A stretch of 55,365 bases of DNA from Candidatus Krumholzibacteriia bacterium (GTDB taxonomy: Bacteria > Krumholzibacteriota > Krumholzibacteriia > LZORAL124-64-63), in the NCBI GenBank assembly GCA_024762975.1, contig JANTGJ010000005.1, positions 1-55,365 of the forward strand, given 5' to 3'. Each line of letters begins with the position of its first letter. Position 1 is the first letter of the stretch. Shown here in pieces: positions 15,032 through 23,685 of the stretch. Under the pieces are notes generated by a model. It was not told the DNA's origin. It worked only from the letters and a program-made list of their open reading frames with translations, and ran no database searches. A program made the translations under genes and the position numbers.

Positions 15032-17014
15032 GTGGAGAGCCACTCGACCGAAATTCTCCTGCGATGGATCGTGCTGATCCCCCTGTTGGGGGCGGCCGTT
15101 AACGGCCTCTTGAACCGCAAACTGCCTCGGCAGGTGGCGGGACTGCTGGCCTGTACCACAGTGGGTATCAGCTTTGCGTTGTCGATCGTCGTGTTCCTGC
15201 GCCTGCTGGGGATGGAAGCGGAGCATCGTTTCCTGACCGATACGGTGGCCACCTGGATCGGCTATGGCAACCTGAGCGTCGATCTGGGATTTGCCATCGA
15301 CCCGCTGAATGCCGTGATGGCCCTGGTCGTCACCGGGATCGGCTTTTTGATCCACGTCTATTCGCTCGGTTACATGGCACACGACCAGGGCTTCCAGCGC
15401 TTTTTCGCCTACCTGAACCTCTTCATCTTCTCGATGATGACGCTGGTTCTGGGTGAAAATCTGCTCATGCTGTTCGTGGGCTGGGAAGGCGTGGGCCTTT
15501 GCTCGTACCTGCTGATCAGTTTCTGGTTCAACGACGAGGCCAATGCCGCCGCGGGCAAGAAGGCCTTCATCGTCAACCGGATCGGCGACTTCGGATTCCT
15601 GATCGGCATGTTCCTGATCGGTGCAACCCTGCTGCCGCATCTACAGGGGGGCGAGGGCCTCTTCTCGTTCCAGACGCTCCAGCACCACACCGACCTGCTG
15701 GCGCCCGTGGCAACGGTGATCTGTCTGCTGCTGTTCGTCGGCGCCACCGGCAAGAGCGCCCAGATCCCGTTGTATATCTGGTTGCCCGACGCCATGGCCG
15801 GCCCGACGCCCGTCAGTGCGCTGATCCATGCCGCGACAATGGTCACCGCCGGTGTGTACATGATCGCCCGCATGAATTTCCTGTTCGTGATGTCCGATAC
15901 CGCGATGCTGGTCGTGGCGATCGTCGGCGCCGCGACGGCGATTTTTGCGAGCTCGATCGCGCTGGTGCAGAACGACATCAAGAAGGTACTGGCCTATTCG
16001 ACCGTCTCGCAGTTGGGGTACATGATGCTCGCCTGCGGAGTGGGTGCTTTCGGTGTCGGCATTTTCCATGTCATGACGCATGCCTTTTTCAAGGCGCTGC
16101 TGTTTCTGGGTTCCGGTTCGGTGATCCATGCCATGAGTGACGAGCAGGATATGCGCGTCATGGGGGGGCTGAAGAACAAGCTGCCGATCACCTACTGGAC
16201 CTTCCTGATCGGTACCCTGGCCATTGCGGGAGTCTTCCCGGCTGCCGGGTTCTTCTCGAAGGACGAAATCCTCTGGAAGGCGTGGAGCAGCGGCCACCAT
16301 ATCCTGTGGGGCGTGGGATTCCTGGCCGCCGGGATGACGGCGTTCTACATGATGCGCCTGGTCGCGATGACGTTCTATGGGCAGAACCGCGCCAGCGCCG
16401 AGGTCAAGAGCCACATCCACGAATCACCCGCCACGATGACGATCCCGCTGATCGTGCTGGCGGGACTGGCGCTTGTTGGCGGCTGGATCGGCTGGCCCCA
16501 TTTCCTGGGCGGTGGCGCCTGGTTCGAGGCCTGGCTGGAACCGGTATTCAGCGGAGGACACGCCGCCCACGGCGCGGTCGTCCATTCGGCCGGCGAGGCT
16601 CACGTTGCCCACGATGTTGCGATGGAATGGACTTTGGCCGGCGCTTCGCTGGCCTGGGGAATCCTGGGCCTGGGGGTCGGCTGGTTCATCTACACGAAGA
16701 AGCTGGCCACGGCCGACTCGTTCAAGAAATTCGCCGGTGGATTTCCGCACCGCGTACTGCTGAACAAGTACTACGTGGATGAGGGATACGAGGCGGCGTT
16801 TATTCGTCCCGGTTTCCGTCTCAGCAAGACGGTGCTGTGGAAGGTGATCGATGCCGGAGTGATCGACGGGTTGCTGGTCAACGGTGCGGCCCTGGTTGTT
16901 GCCGTCGTCGGTTCGGTGCTGCGGATCTTCCAGAACGGGATGGTTCGATTCTATGCCTGGTCGTTCACCATCGGGGTGACGGTCTTCATCCTGTACCTCA
17001 GTTTCTCGGGCTAG
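15032..17014 (+). CDS. nuoL: NADH-quinone oxidoreductase subunit L
   Basis: A 660-residue antiporter-like proton pump subunit at the distal end of the membrane arm. The conserved EGVGLCSYLLISFW helix contains the key glutamate, and KSAQIPLYIWLPDAMAGPTPVSALIHAATMV includes the lysine helix. The C-terminal part, which includes the long lateral helix, follows a His/Ala-rich stretch around residues 500-530. It starts at GTG 15032, seven bases after GGAG and four bases after the nuoK stop. Confidence 0.97.
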   Translation: MESHSTEILLRWIVLIPLLGAAVNGLLNRKLPRQVAGLLACTTVGISFALSIVVFLRLLGMEAEHRFLTDTVATWIGYGNLSVDLGFAIDPLNAVMALVVTGIGFLIHVYSLGYMAHDQGFQRFFAYLNLFIFSMMTLVLGENLLMLFVGWEGVGLCSYLLISFWFNDEANAAAGKKAFIVNRIGDFGFLIGMFLIGATLLPHLQGGEGLFSFQTLQHHTDLLAPVATVICLLLFVGATGKSAQIPLYIWLPDAMAGPTPVSALIHAATMVTAGVYMIARMNFLFVMSDTAMLVVAIVGAATAIFASSIALVQNDIKKVLAYSTVSQLGYMMLACGVGAFGVGIFHVMTHAFFKALLFLGSGSVIHAMSDEQDMRVMGGLKNKLPITYWTFLIGTLAIAGVFPAAGFFSKDEILWKAWSSGHHILWGVGFLAAGMTAFYMMRLVAMTFYGQNRASAEVKSHIHESPATMTIPLIVLAGLALVGGWIGWPHFLGGGAWFEAWLEPVFSGGHAAHGAVVHSAGEAHVAHDVAMEWTLAGASLAWGILGLGVGWFIYTKKLATADSFKKFAGGFPHRVLLNKYYVDEGYEAAFIRPGFRLSKTVLWKVIDAGVIDGLLVNGAALVVAVVGSVLRIFQNGMVRFYAWSFTIGVTVFILYLSFSG

Positions 17015-17026
17015 GAGGAAGCTGGT

Positions 17027-18616
17027 TTGTCGTTCATCAACGACCATATCCTGACTCTGGTCACTTTCGTTCCGCTGGCCGGTTCGCTGGCGCTGTGGAC
17101 GGTGATCCGACGCGACGGCCTGGCGCGCATCTTCGCTCTCGTCGTCGCGCTGATCGATTTCGTGCTCTCGCTGCACCTGTGGTTCCACTTCGATCCCGGC
17201 CGCGGCGACGATCAATTCGTCGAGCGCTTCGCCTGGCTGCTGTCGGGCGAGGTCACCTACCACCTGGGGATGGACGGGATCAGCCTGGTGCTGGCCCTGC
17301 TGACCACCTTCCTGGGGCCGCTGGTGATCCTGTCGACCTGGTCGGCGATCACCAAGCGCGTGCCGGGTTTCCTGGGTTTCGTTCTGTTCCTGCAGACGGC
17401 CATGCTGGGAACCTTCTTTGCCCGGGACATGCTGCTGTTCTACGTATTCTGGGAAGCCATGCTGATCCCGATGTACTTCATCATCGGGATCTGGGGCGGC
17501 CAGCGACGGATCTATGCCTCGGTGAAGTTCTTCATCTTCACGATGGTTGGTTCGGTGTTCATGCTGGTCGGCATTCTTTGGCTGTTTTTCCAGGCCGGCA
17601 GTATGGCTCTGACGGATTTCCTGAATCTGCAGATCGGGCATGAACAGCAGTTGTGGTTGTTCGCGGCATTCTTCCTGGCCTTTGCGATCAAGGTGCCGGT
17701 ATTTCCGTTGCACACCTGGCTGCCGGACGCTCATGTCGAGGCGCCCACGGCGGGCTCGGTGATCCTGGCCGGTGTCCTGCTGAAGATGGGAACCTACGGC
17801 ATGCTGCGATTCGCGATGCCGCTTTTCCCGGACGGCGTCACCTTTTTCGCACCGGCGATCAGCATTCTCGCGGTCATCGGAATCATCTACGGAGCCCTGG
17901 TTGCCATGGTGCAGCCCGATGTCAAGAAGCTGGTGGCCTACAGTTCGGTCTCGCACCTGGGTTTCGTGGTGCTGGGACTCTTCTCGCTGACGCCGATGGG
18001 CGTGGCCGGCGGGATCTTCCAGATGCTGGCGCACGGCCTGTCCACGGGCGCGTTGTTCCTGCTGGTCGGGGTGATCTATGACCGCCGTCACACGCGCGAG
18101 ATTTCCGAGTTCGGCGGACTGGCCCACCAGATGCCGCTGTACGCGACGTTCTTCATGATCGCCACGCTCGCCTCGGTTGGCTTGCCGATCCTGGCGGGCT
18201 TTATCGGCGAGTTCATGATCCTCTTCGGTACTTTCCACAGTTCGACGCTGGTGCACGCGAAGCTGTTCGCCATCCTGGCTGCGACGGGTGTCGTGCTCGG
18301 CGCCATCTACATGTTCTGGATGTACCAGCGGGTATTCCTGGGCAAGCTGAGCAATGATAAGAACCGGAACCTGCCGGATCTGAACCTGCGCGAGATCGTC
18401 GTTCTGGTGCCGATCCTGGTTTTCATCTTCTGGCTGGGCGTGCAACCCGGTTTCATCCTCGACAAAATCGAGACGAGCGTGGAACACGTGCTGGCTCCCC
18501 TGGGAGTGGAGCAGCACCACGAATCGCAAACCAGCGAAAGTCATCATGCACGGATCCTGCCGGCAGGCGGGACCGGTTCCCCGAACTTCGTTGTTCTTGA
18601 AGCGGAGAGTCACTGA
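17027..18616 (+). CDS. nuoM: NADH-quinone oxidoreductase subunit M
   Basis: A 529-residue antiporter-like subunit. The YVFWEAMLIPMYFIIGIWGG helix carries the conserved glutamate, and FAIKVPVFPLHTWLPDAHVEAPTAGSVILAG is the second signature. The C-terminal tail after the last helix (about 495-529) is His- and Ser-rich. Translation starts at TTG 17027 behind AGGAGGA, twelve bases after nuoL. The stop overlaps the nuoN ATG by one base. Confidence 0.97.
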   Translation: MSFINDHILTLVTFVPLAGSLALWTVIRRDGLARIFALVVALIDFVLSLHLWFHFDPGRGDDQFVERFAWLLSGEVTYHLGMDGISLVLALLTTFLGPLVILSTWSAITKRVPGFLGFVLFLQTAMLGTFFARDMLLFYVFWEAMLIPMYFIIGIWGGQRRIYASVKFFIFTMVGSVFMLVGILWLFFQAGSMALTDFLNLQIGHEQQLWLFAAFFLAFAIKVPVFPLHTWLPDAHVEAPTAGSVILAGVLLKMGTYGMLRFAMPLFPDGVTFFAPAISILAVIGIIYGALVAMVQPDVKKLVAYSSVSHLGFVVLGLFSLTPMGVAGGIFQMLAHGLSTGALFLLVGVIYDRRHTREISEFGGLAHQMPLYATFFMIATLASVGLPILAGFIGEFMILFGTFHSSTLVHAKLFAILAATGVVLGAIYMFWMYQRVFLGKLSNDKNRNLPDLNLREIVVLVPILVFIFWLGVQPGFILDKIETSVEHVLAPLGVEQHHESQTSESHHARILPAGGTGSPNFVVLEAESH

Positions 18617-20130
18617 TGAATGAATTTTTCATTCCCGCCGTCGGATCCCAGGCCGGGCCTTTGCTGCCCTACTTGATCGTCGCGGCCGGGGGCCTGCTCG
18701 TGATGCTGGTGGACTCCTTCGTCAAGACCTTGAAGAAGGACCACCTCTCGTATCTGACACTGTTCGTCCTGCTCGGTGCGATCCTGGTACAGATCACGCG
18801 GGTACCGCAGGACGGGCCGGTGCTGGGCGGGATGATGCTGATCGGCGCCTATGCCCGCTTCTTCAATTTCCTGTTCCTCGGCGTCGGCGTGATGACCACC
18901 ATTTTCGCCACCGGCGGCTTTGACCGTGACGGTCTGTATCGTCCGGAGTTCTACCCGCTCCTGTTGTTCTCGATTCTGGGCATGATGGTCCTGGCCGCGG
19001 CGAACGACCTGCTGACCGTGTTTCTCGGGATCGAGACGATGAGTCTGTCGGTGTACGTGCTGGCCGGAGGAGTCCACGGAAATGTCCGCAGCTCCGAGGC
19101 GGGTTTCAAGTACCTGGTTCTCGGCGGGTTCTCGTCCGCATTCCTGCTGATGGGCATGGCCCTGTTGTACGGTTTCGCGGGCGGTACGGGCTTCGCTGAC
19201 CTGACTGCGGCACTGCGCGGTGACAGCCCTGATATCACTCTGCTGACGCTGGGTTCCGGTCTGGTACTGGTCGGAATGGGCTTCAAGGTGGCGATGGTTC
19301 CGTTCCACATGTGGACTCCCGATGTCTACGAAGGGGCTCCGAGTTACATCACCGGTTTCATGGCCACGGCCGTCAAGGCGGCGGGCTTCGCCATCCTCGT
19401 GCGCTTCGTTCTGTTGCTGCAGCCGCAGACTGCCTTTGCCTGGTATCCCGTGTTGACGGCTTTGACGGTGATCACGATGACTCTGGGCAACCTGGTGGCG
19501 CTGGCCCAGAGCAACATCAAACGCATGCTGGCCTGGTCTTCGATTGCTCACGCAGGCTACCTGCTGCTGGGTGTCGTGACGATGATTTCGCCGGCGGCGG
19601 GCGACAGTGAGATGATGCTCCGCTCGAGTGAGATCGGCGGTTCCGCCGGGTCGGCAATCCTGTTCTATCTGATCGCCTACACGTTGATGAATCTGGCCGC
19701 GTTCGGGATCATCAACATCCTGGGCAAGGGTCGGGGTGAAGATGGTGAGGAGATCCACCGGTACGCCGGCCTGTACCACCGCAATCCCGTGGCCGCTGCA
19801 ACGTTGACCGTAGCGTTGCTGTCGCTGGCCGGCATCCCGCCGATGGTCGGCTTCATGGGAAAATTCTACCTCTTCTCGGCGGTTGTCCGTGCGGGCCTGA
19901 TCCCGCTGGCGATCATCGGCGTGGTCAACTCCCTGATCTCGGTCTACTACTACCTGCGCGTCATGGTCATGATGTATATGAAGGACGAAGAAGAGGATAC
20001 CTACTCAGGAACCGAATGGGTGTCGGTGGTCACCTCCGGAATGCTGGCGCTACTGGTAATTTATCTGGGCATTCAGCCCAACGCTTTCCAGAGGGCGGCC
20101 GAAGTGATTTTTCGACAGATCACGTTTTGA
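18616..20130 (+). CDS. nuoN: NADH-quinone oxidoreductase subunit N
   Basis: A 504-residue antiporter-like subunit next to NuoK. LTVFLGIETMSLSVYVLAG contains the conserved glutamate, and FKVAMVPFHMWTPDVYEGAPSYITGFMATAVKAA the lysine/histidine helices. It closes the complex I operon, so all peripheral and membrane subunits are present. No separate terminator is visible after it, and transcription may run into the CsgG-like gene. Confidence 0.97.
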   Translation: MNEFFIPAVGSQAGPLLPYLIVAAGGLLVMLVDSFVKTLKKDHLSYLTLFVLLGAILVQITRVPQDGPVLGGMMLIGAYARFFNFLFLGVGVMTTIFATGGFDRDGLYRPEFYPLLLFSILGMMVLAAANDLLTVFLGIETMSLSVYVLAGGVHGNVRSSEAGFKYLVLGGFSSAFLLMGMALLYGFAGGTGFADLTAALRGDSPDITLLTLGSGLVLVGMGFKVAMVPFHMWTPDVYEGAPSYITGFMATAVKAAGFAILVRFVLLLQPQTAFAWYPVLTALTVITMTLGNLVALAQSNIKRMLAWSSIAHAGYLLLGVVTMISPAAGDSEMMLRSSEIGGSAGSAILFYLIAYTLMNLAAFGIINILGKGRGEDGEEIHRYAGLYHRNPVAAATLTVALLSLAGIPPMVGFMGKFYLFSAVVRAGLIPLAIIGVVNSLISVYYYLRVMVMMYMKDEEEDTYSGTEWVSVVTSGMLALLVIYLGIQPNAFQRAAEVIFRQITF

Positions 20131-20233
20131 TGCGGAATCAAGACGGAACGGGCAGTACAAGTTGAAGCCATCGCACCGGGAGGCAAGACTTGTCCCAAAT
20201 ACAGTTTCCTGGTGACGACCCAGGGGGTAGAAG

Positions 20234-21148
20234 ATGCGTAGAATGATCGTATGGCTGGTGCTGGTCCAACTTGCACTGGGCCTGATGGTCTCCATTGCGA
20301 CGGCCGGCGACGAGGCGGGAATCAAATTCCGCGTCATCGTAGGCGAGTTCGAGGACAAGGCCGAGCACGGCTGGTATCACGGTCCGGGACCCGGGCAGGG
20401 AATGGCCGATATGCTGACCACCGCCCTGATGAAGAGCGGAAAGTTCCGGGTTTTCGAACGGGCGGCCCTGGACGAACTGCTGGCGGAAAAGAATCTGAGT
20501 ATGTCGGATCTGGCCAATCCGGGCGCCAATGCCGGGCAGAAACTGGAAATCGGGGACATCCTGATCAAGGCCGTCATCACCGAATTCGGGTACAAGGAGA
20601 GCAAGACCAAGGGGGGACTGATTTCCGGTGCCCTGAAGAAGGCCTCCGTCGGCTCCTATACCGGGCGCGTGGCGGCCGATATCCGGATGATCGACATCGG
20701 CACGGGCGAAGTCCTCTGGGCCGAATCGGTGAACAAGAGCGAGACGAGCCGCTCCCTGGGCATCACGACCAATGACTTCTCCTTCGGGAACCAGAAATCG
20801 TTCGATGATCATGTGGTCGGCAAGGCGACGCGCAAGGTCATCAACGCGGTAGTCAAGGAACTCTCCAAGCAGGTTCAGAACAAGCCGTGGCAGGGCGTCC
20901 TGATTACGGCCGACGAATTCCTGTTCATCGATGGCGGAACCGAACTGGGGCTGAAACCCGGCATGAAGTTCGAAGTGCTTCGCCAGGGCCGCGTCGTCAA
21001 GCATCCGAAGACCGGAAAGATCCTGAAGGTGATCACCGACAAGATCGGATTGGTAGAGGCCACCGAAGTCGAGGATGGCGTGACCACGGTTATCGCCAAA
21101 GAGGGCCAGGGCTTCGAAACCGGTGATCTGGTTCGAATCCGCAAGTGA
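20234..21148 (+). CDS. CsgG/HfaB-family exported protein, apparently not lipidated
   Basis: A 304-residue protein with a signal peptide (hydrophobic core about 4-19, likely cleaved after ATA-24). The mature part begins FRVIVGEFEDKA, followed by GMADMLTTALMKSGKFRVFERAALDELLAEKNLS and the VAADIRMIDIGTGEVLWAES segment, all typical of the CsgG fold, which forms outer-membrane secretion rings for curli in E. coli. Unlike E. coli CsgG there is no lipobox cysteine. The C-terminal ~80 residues look like a small beta domain (GTELGLKPGMKFEVLR). No other curli gene is nearby, so the role is uncertain. The AGGGGG site is six bases before the ATG. Confidence 0.82.
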   Translation: MRRMIVWLVLVQLALGLMVSIATAGDEAGIKFRVIVGEFEDKAEHGWYHGPGPGQGMADMLTTALMKSGKFRVFERAALDELLAEKNLSMSDLANPGANAGQKLEIGDILIKAVITEFGYKESKTKGGLISGALKKASVGSYTGRVAADIRMIDIGTGEVLWAESVNKSETSRSLGITTNDFSFGNQKSFDDHVVGKATRKVINAVVKELSKQVQNKPWQGVLITADEFLFIDGGTELGLKPGMKFEVLRQGRVVKHPKTGKILKVITDKIGLVEATEVEDGVTTVIAKEGQGFETGDLVRIRK

Positions 21149-21154
21149 CACTCG

Positions 21155-21166
21155 CCGGTGCACCGG
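21155..21166. repeat. 12-bp palindrome CCGGTGCACCGG
   Basis: A perfect palindrome between the stop of the CsgG-like gene and the terminator hairpin. It may add to the terminator structure; there is no other clue. Confidence 0.25.
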
Positions 21167-21172
21167 TGAATG

Positions 21173-21202
21173 AAAGGGACCGGCCGAAAAGCCGGTCCCT
21201 TT
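21173..21202. terminator. Bidirectional terminator hairpin
   Basis: AAAGGGACCGGC (21173-21184) is perfectly complementary to GCCGGTCCCTTT (21191-21202), with loop CGAAAA. The stem begins with AAA and ends with TTT, so each strand presents a short T tract. It lies between two convergent genes, the CsgG-like gene and glutaryl-CoA dehydrogenase, and probably ends both transcripts. Confidence 0.75.
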
Positions 21203-21220
21203 GCAGGATGGGGAGCGTGG

Positions 21221-22384
21221 CTAGCGGTAGGCCGGCAGGCCGGTGATTTCGGCGCCGATGATCAGGGTGTGGATATCGTGGGTGCCCTCATAGGTGTACA
21301 CCGATTCCAGATTCGCCATGTGCCGCCCGGGCGAGAATTCGTCCGTGATACCGGCGGCTCCCAGGATTTCCCGTGCCTGACGCGCACAATCCAGGGCCAT
21401 CGCCACGTTGTTCCGCTTGGCCAGACTGGTCAGCGGGGTTTCGTGGGTCCCCGAGTCCTTCAGCCGTCCCAATTGCAGAGCCAGGGCCTGGGCCTTGGTG
21501 ATCTCGGTGAGCATCGTGACCAGTTTCTGCTGTACCAGCTGGAATCCGGCGATGGGTTTGCCGAATTGCTCGCGCTGCCTCGCATATTCCAGTGCGACGT
21601 GGTAGCAATCGGAAGCGGCGCCGATCGCACCCCAGGCGATGCCGTAGCGGGCCTCGTTCAGGCAGGACAGGGGAGCTTTCAGGCCCCGGGCACCAGGCAG
21701 CAGCGCCGAGGCGGGCAGGCGCACTTCGTCGAACGCCAACTCGCCCGTGTCGCTCGCGCGCAGGGAAAATTTGCCGCCGATGGGGTGGGCAGTAAATCCC
21801 GGGGTGCCGGCTTCGACCAGAAATCCGGCGACGCCTTCCTCGGTACGGGCCCAGACCACGGCTACGTCCGCCACGTCGGCATTCGTGATCCACATCTTGT
21901 TGCCGGTCAGGATCCATTCGTTGCCGTCGCGTACCGCACGCGTTTTCATCGCCCCGGGATCCGAGCCATGGTCCGGTTCGGTCAGGCCGAAACAGCCAAC
22001 CCGTTTGCCGGCTGCCAGCTCGGGCAACCATTTCTGCTGTTGCTCAACGGTGCCGAAGGTCGCGATCGGCCACATCACGAGGCTGCCCTGCACCGAGACG
22101 AAACTGCGCAGGCCACTGTCGCCGCGTTCCAGCTCGCGGCAGATGAGGCCGTAGATCGTCTGGCTCATCCCGGGGCAGCCGGGTCCATGGACCGCGGCTC
22201 CCAGCAGACCCAGTCCACCCATTTCCGGGGACAATTCCATCGGGAAGGTGCCCTGGCGGAAGTGTTCCCTGATATCAGGCGCAAAGCGATCTTCGACGAA
22301 CCGACGGACCGTCTGCACCACGCCACGTTCCTCGTCGCTGAGGGTTTCATCGAGGCGGTAGAAATCGACTCCGGAATAGGTCAT
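21221..22384 (-). CDS. gcdH: Glutaryl-CoA dehydrogenase
   Basis: A 387-residue FAD-dependent acyl-CoA dehydrogenase. It most resembles glutaryl-CoA dehydrogenase, which oxidises and decarboxylates glutaryl-CoA to crotonyl-CoA in lysine and tryptophan breakdown. Supporting segments are RELERGDSGLRSFVSVQGSL, GCFGLTEPDHGSDPG (flavin/substrate contacts), KAPLSCLNEARYGIAWGAIG, and YTYEGTHDIHTLIIG with catalytic base Glu366. The ATG at 22384 is one base after the nfu stop, so the two genes are co-translated. No other step of glutarate metabolism is seen here; electron-transfer flavoprotein must be encoded elsewhere. Confidence 0.92.
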   Translation of the reverse strand: MTYSGVDFYRLDETLSDEERGVVQTVRRFVEDRFAPDIREHFRQGTFPMELSPEMGGLGLLGAAVHGPGCPGMSQTIYGLICRELERGDSGLRSFVSVQGSLVMWPIATFGTVEQQQKWLPELAAGKRVGCFGLTEPDHGSDPGAMKTRAVRDGNEWILTGNKMWITNADVADVAVVWARTEEGVAGFLVEAGTPGFTAHPIGGKFSLRASDTGELAFDEVRLPASALLPGARGLKAPLSCLNEARYGIAWGAIGAASDCYHVALEYARQREQFGKPIAGFQLVQQKLVTMLTEITKAQALALQLGRLKDSGTHETPLTSLAKRNNVAMALDCARQAREILGAAGITDEFSPGRHMANLESVYTYEGTHDIHTLIIGAEITGLPAYR

Positions 22385-22385
22385 C

Positions 22386-22604
22386 TCAGATCTGCTCGAC
22401 GGAGACGACCTCGGGAATCCGTTCCTTCATGCGCGCTTCGATGCCCTGCTTCAGGGTCATCATGCTCATCGGGCAGTTGCCGCAGGCGCCCTGCATGCGC
22501 ACGAGCACGATTCCGTCCTTGTAGTCGATGAACTCGACGTCGCCGCCGTCGGCCTGCAGTGCGGGGCGGATCTCGTCCAGGACAGCTTCAATCTGATCTT
22601 TCAT
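22386..22604 (-). CDS. Nfu-type iron-sulfur scaffold (NifU C-terminal domain)
   Basis: A 72-residue protein consisting only of the NifU C-terminal domain. DEIRPALQADGGDVEFIDYKDGIVLVRMQGACGNCPMS includes the CxxC pair that holds a transferable [4Fe-4S] cluster. It is a cytoplasmic Fe-S carrier. Its coupling to a flavoprotein gene rather than to isc or suf genes is unusual. A good promoter lies immediately upstream on the minus strand. Confidence 0.93.
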   Translation of the reverse strand: MKDQIEAVLDEIRPALQADGGDVEFIDYKDGIVLVRMQGACGNCPMSMMTLKQGIEARMKERIPEVVSVEQI

Positions 22605-22649
22605 CGGGATACCTCAGGGTCAGGGAAATTGGACCGTCTCTTCCCCCAC

Positions 22650-22677
22650 AAGCTACCGTACCAATCGGCCGTGTCAA
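22650..22677 (-). promoter_or_regulatory. Candidate promoter of nfu-gcdH (minus strand)
   Basis: On the minus strand TTGACA (22677-22672), a 16-base spacer and TAGCTT (22655-22650). The -35 region GTTGACACGGCC is identical over 12 bases to that of the nuo promoter and the spacer length is the same. The leader would be about 40 bases. Confidence 0.5.
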
Positions 22678-22712
22678 CCTCGGTTCAACGGATTCGCGCG
22701 GTGCGATAGCGG

Positions 22713-22741
22713 TTGTCCGCTCCCCGCGCGGCGGGTATCAT
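22713..22741 (+). promoter_or_regulatory. Candidate promoter of the suhB-nhaC-DUF62 operon
   Basis: TTGTCC (22713-22718), 17 bases, TATCAT (22736-22741). The -10 box matches five of six consensus positions. It is back to back with the nfu promoter, about 36 bases between the two -35 boxes. Confidence 0.55.
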
Positions 22742-22815
22742 GTCTGCACTGCGGGGGGTCCAGGATCGGCCCGCATTTTTATCATCCCTCACCCTTTGCA
22801 GCGACAGGATACGCG

Positions 22816-23685
22816 ATGAATCCCGAGGCCGGAATCGATGGCGGCGAGCTCTTGAGAAATATTCGCATGTGGGCTCTGGAAGCGGGAGGGATGCTGCTTG
22901 CCGGAATGGAAGATGTCCACGAAATCGACGCGAAGGCCGGTACCGAATTTGTCACCGAGATGGATCGTCAGGTCGAGGACTATCTGCTGGAGCGCATCGG
23001 GACCGCCTACCCGGAGGACCGGATCGCCGCCGAAGAGAGCGGTTGGAGCGGAAAAGCGGGGAAGCGAACCTGGTATGTCGACCCGCTGGACGGCACGACG
23101 AACTACGCTCATGGCTATCCCATTTTCGGAGTCTCGATCGCCTGTGCCGAGGCGGATGCGGTTCTTGCCGGCGGTGTATTTGCTCCCTATCTGGATGAGC
23201 TGTATCTGGCCGAGCGCGGCGCCGGTGCGCGGGTTCAGCGACCGTCTCACGGTACTTCACGCCGGTTGTCGCGGCCCGAGACCAGAACCCTGACCGAATC
23301 GCTGGTGGCCACCGGATTCCCCTACGAACGAGATCAACTGGTGGACAAGAATACGGAATTGGCTGGAGCATTCCTGAAGCAATGCTGTCACGGTCTGCGT
23401 CGGGGGGGCAGTGCGGCCGTGGACCTGTGCCACGTGGCGGCCGGCAAGTTGGATGGTTTCTGGGAATTCAAGCTGCGGCCCTGGGATACGGCAGCCGGCA
23501 CGCTGATCGCACGCGAGGCGGGGATTCGGGTCACCGACTTCGCAGGTCAGGAATCGCCGATCCACACGGCGACGATCCTGGCCGCGGTCCATGGACTGCA
23601 CGGCGAGATGCTCTCGATTCTGGCAGAACATGACGCCCGGGGATGCGCACCTTCGGCCGCCAGCTACCCCGGAGGGATGCCATGA
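22816..23685 (+). CDS. suhB: Inositol-1-monophosphatase family protein
   Basis: A 289-residue Mg-dependent phosphatase of the IMPase family, which hydrolyses inositol-1-phosphate and related sugar phosphates. The metal sites are visible: the Glu of AAEES, WYVDPLDGTTNYAHG, and the C-terminal LRPWDTAAGTLIAREAGI. The GGSAAVDLCHVAAGKLDGFWE segment is also typical. The last 25 residues extend beyond the family fold. The name suhB is used by similarity; other IMPase substrates are possible. Its stop overlaps the nhaC start (ATGA). Confidence 0.9.
   Translation: MNPEAGIDGGELLRNIRMWALEAGGMLLAGMEDVHEIDAKAGTEFVTEMDRQVEDYLLERIGTAYPEDRIAAEESGWSGKAGKRTWYVDPLDGTTNYAHGYPIFGVSIACAEADAVLAGGVFAPYLDELYLAERGAGARVQRPSHGTSRRLSRPETRTLTESLVATGFPYERDQLVDKNTELAGAFLKQCCHGLRRGGSAAVDLCHVAAGKLDGFWEFKLRPWDTAAGTLIAREAGIRVTDFAGQESPIHTATILAAVHGLHGEMLSILAEHDARGCAPSAASYPGGMP

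Noticed and set aside
21129-21142. GGTTCGAATCC, a tRNA T-loop-like string
   Set aside because: It lies inside the last codons of the CsgG-like gene and its flanks cannot form a T stem, an acceptor stem or a cloverleaf.
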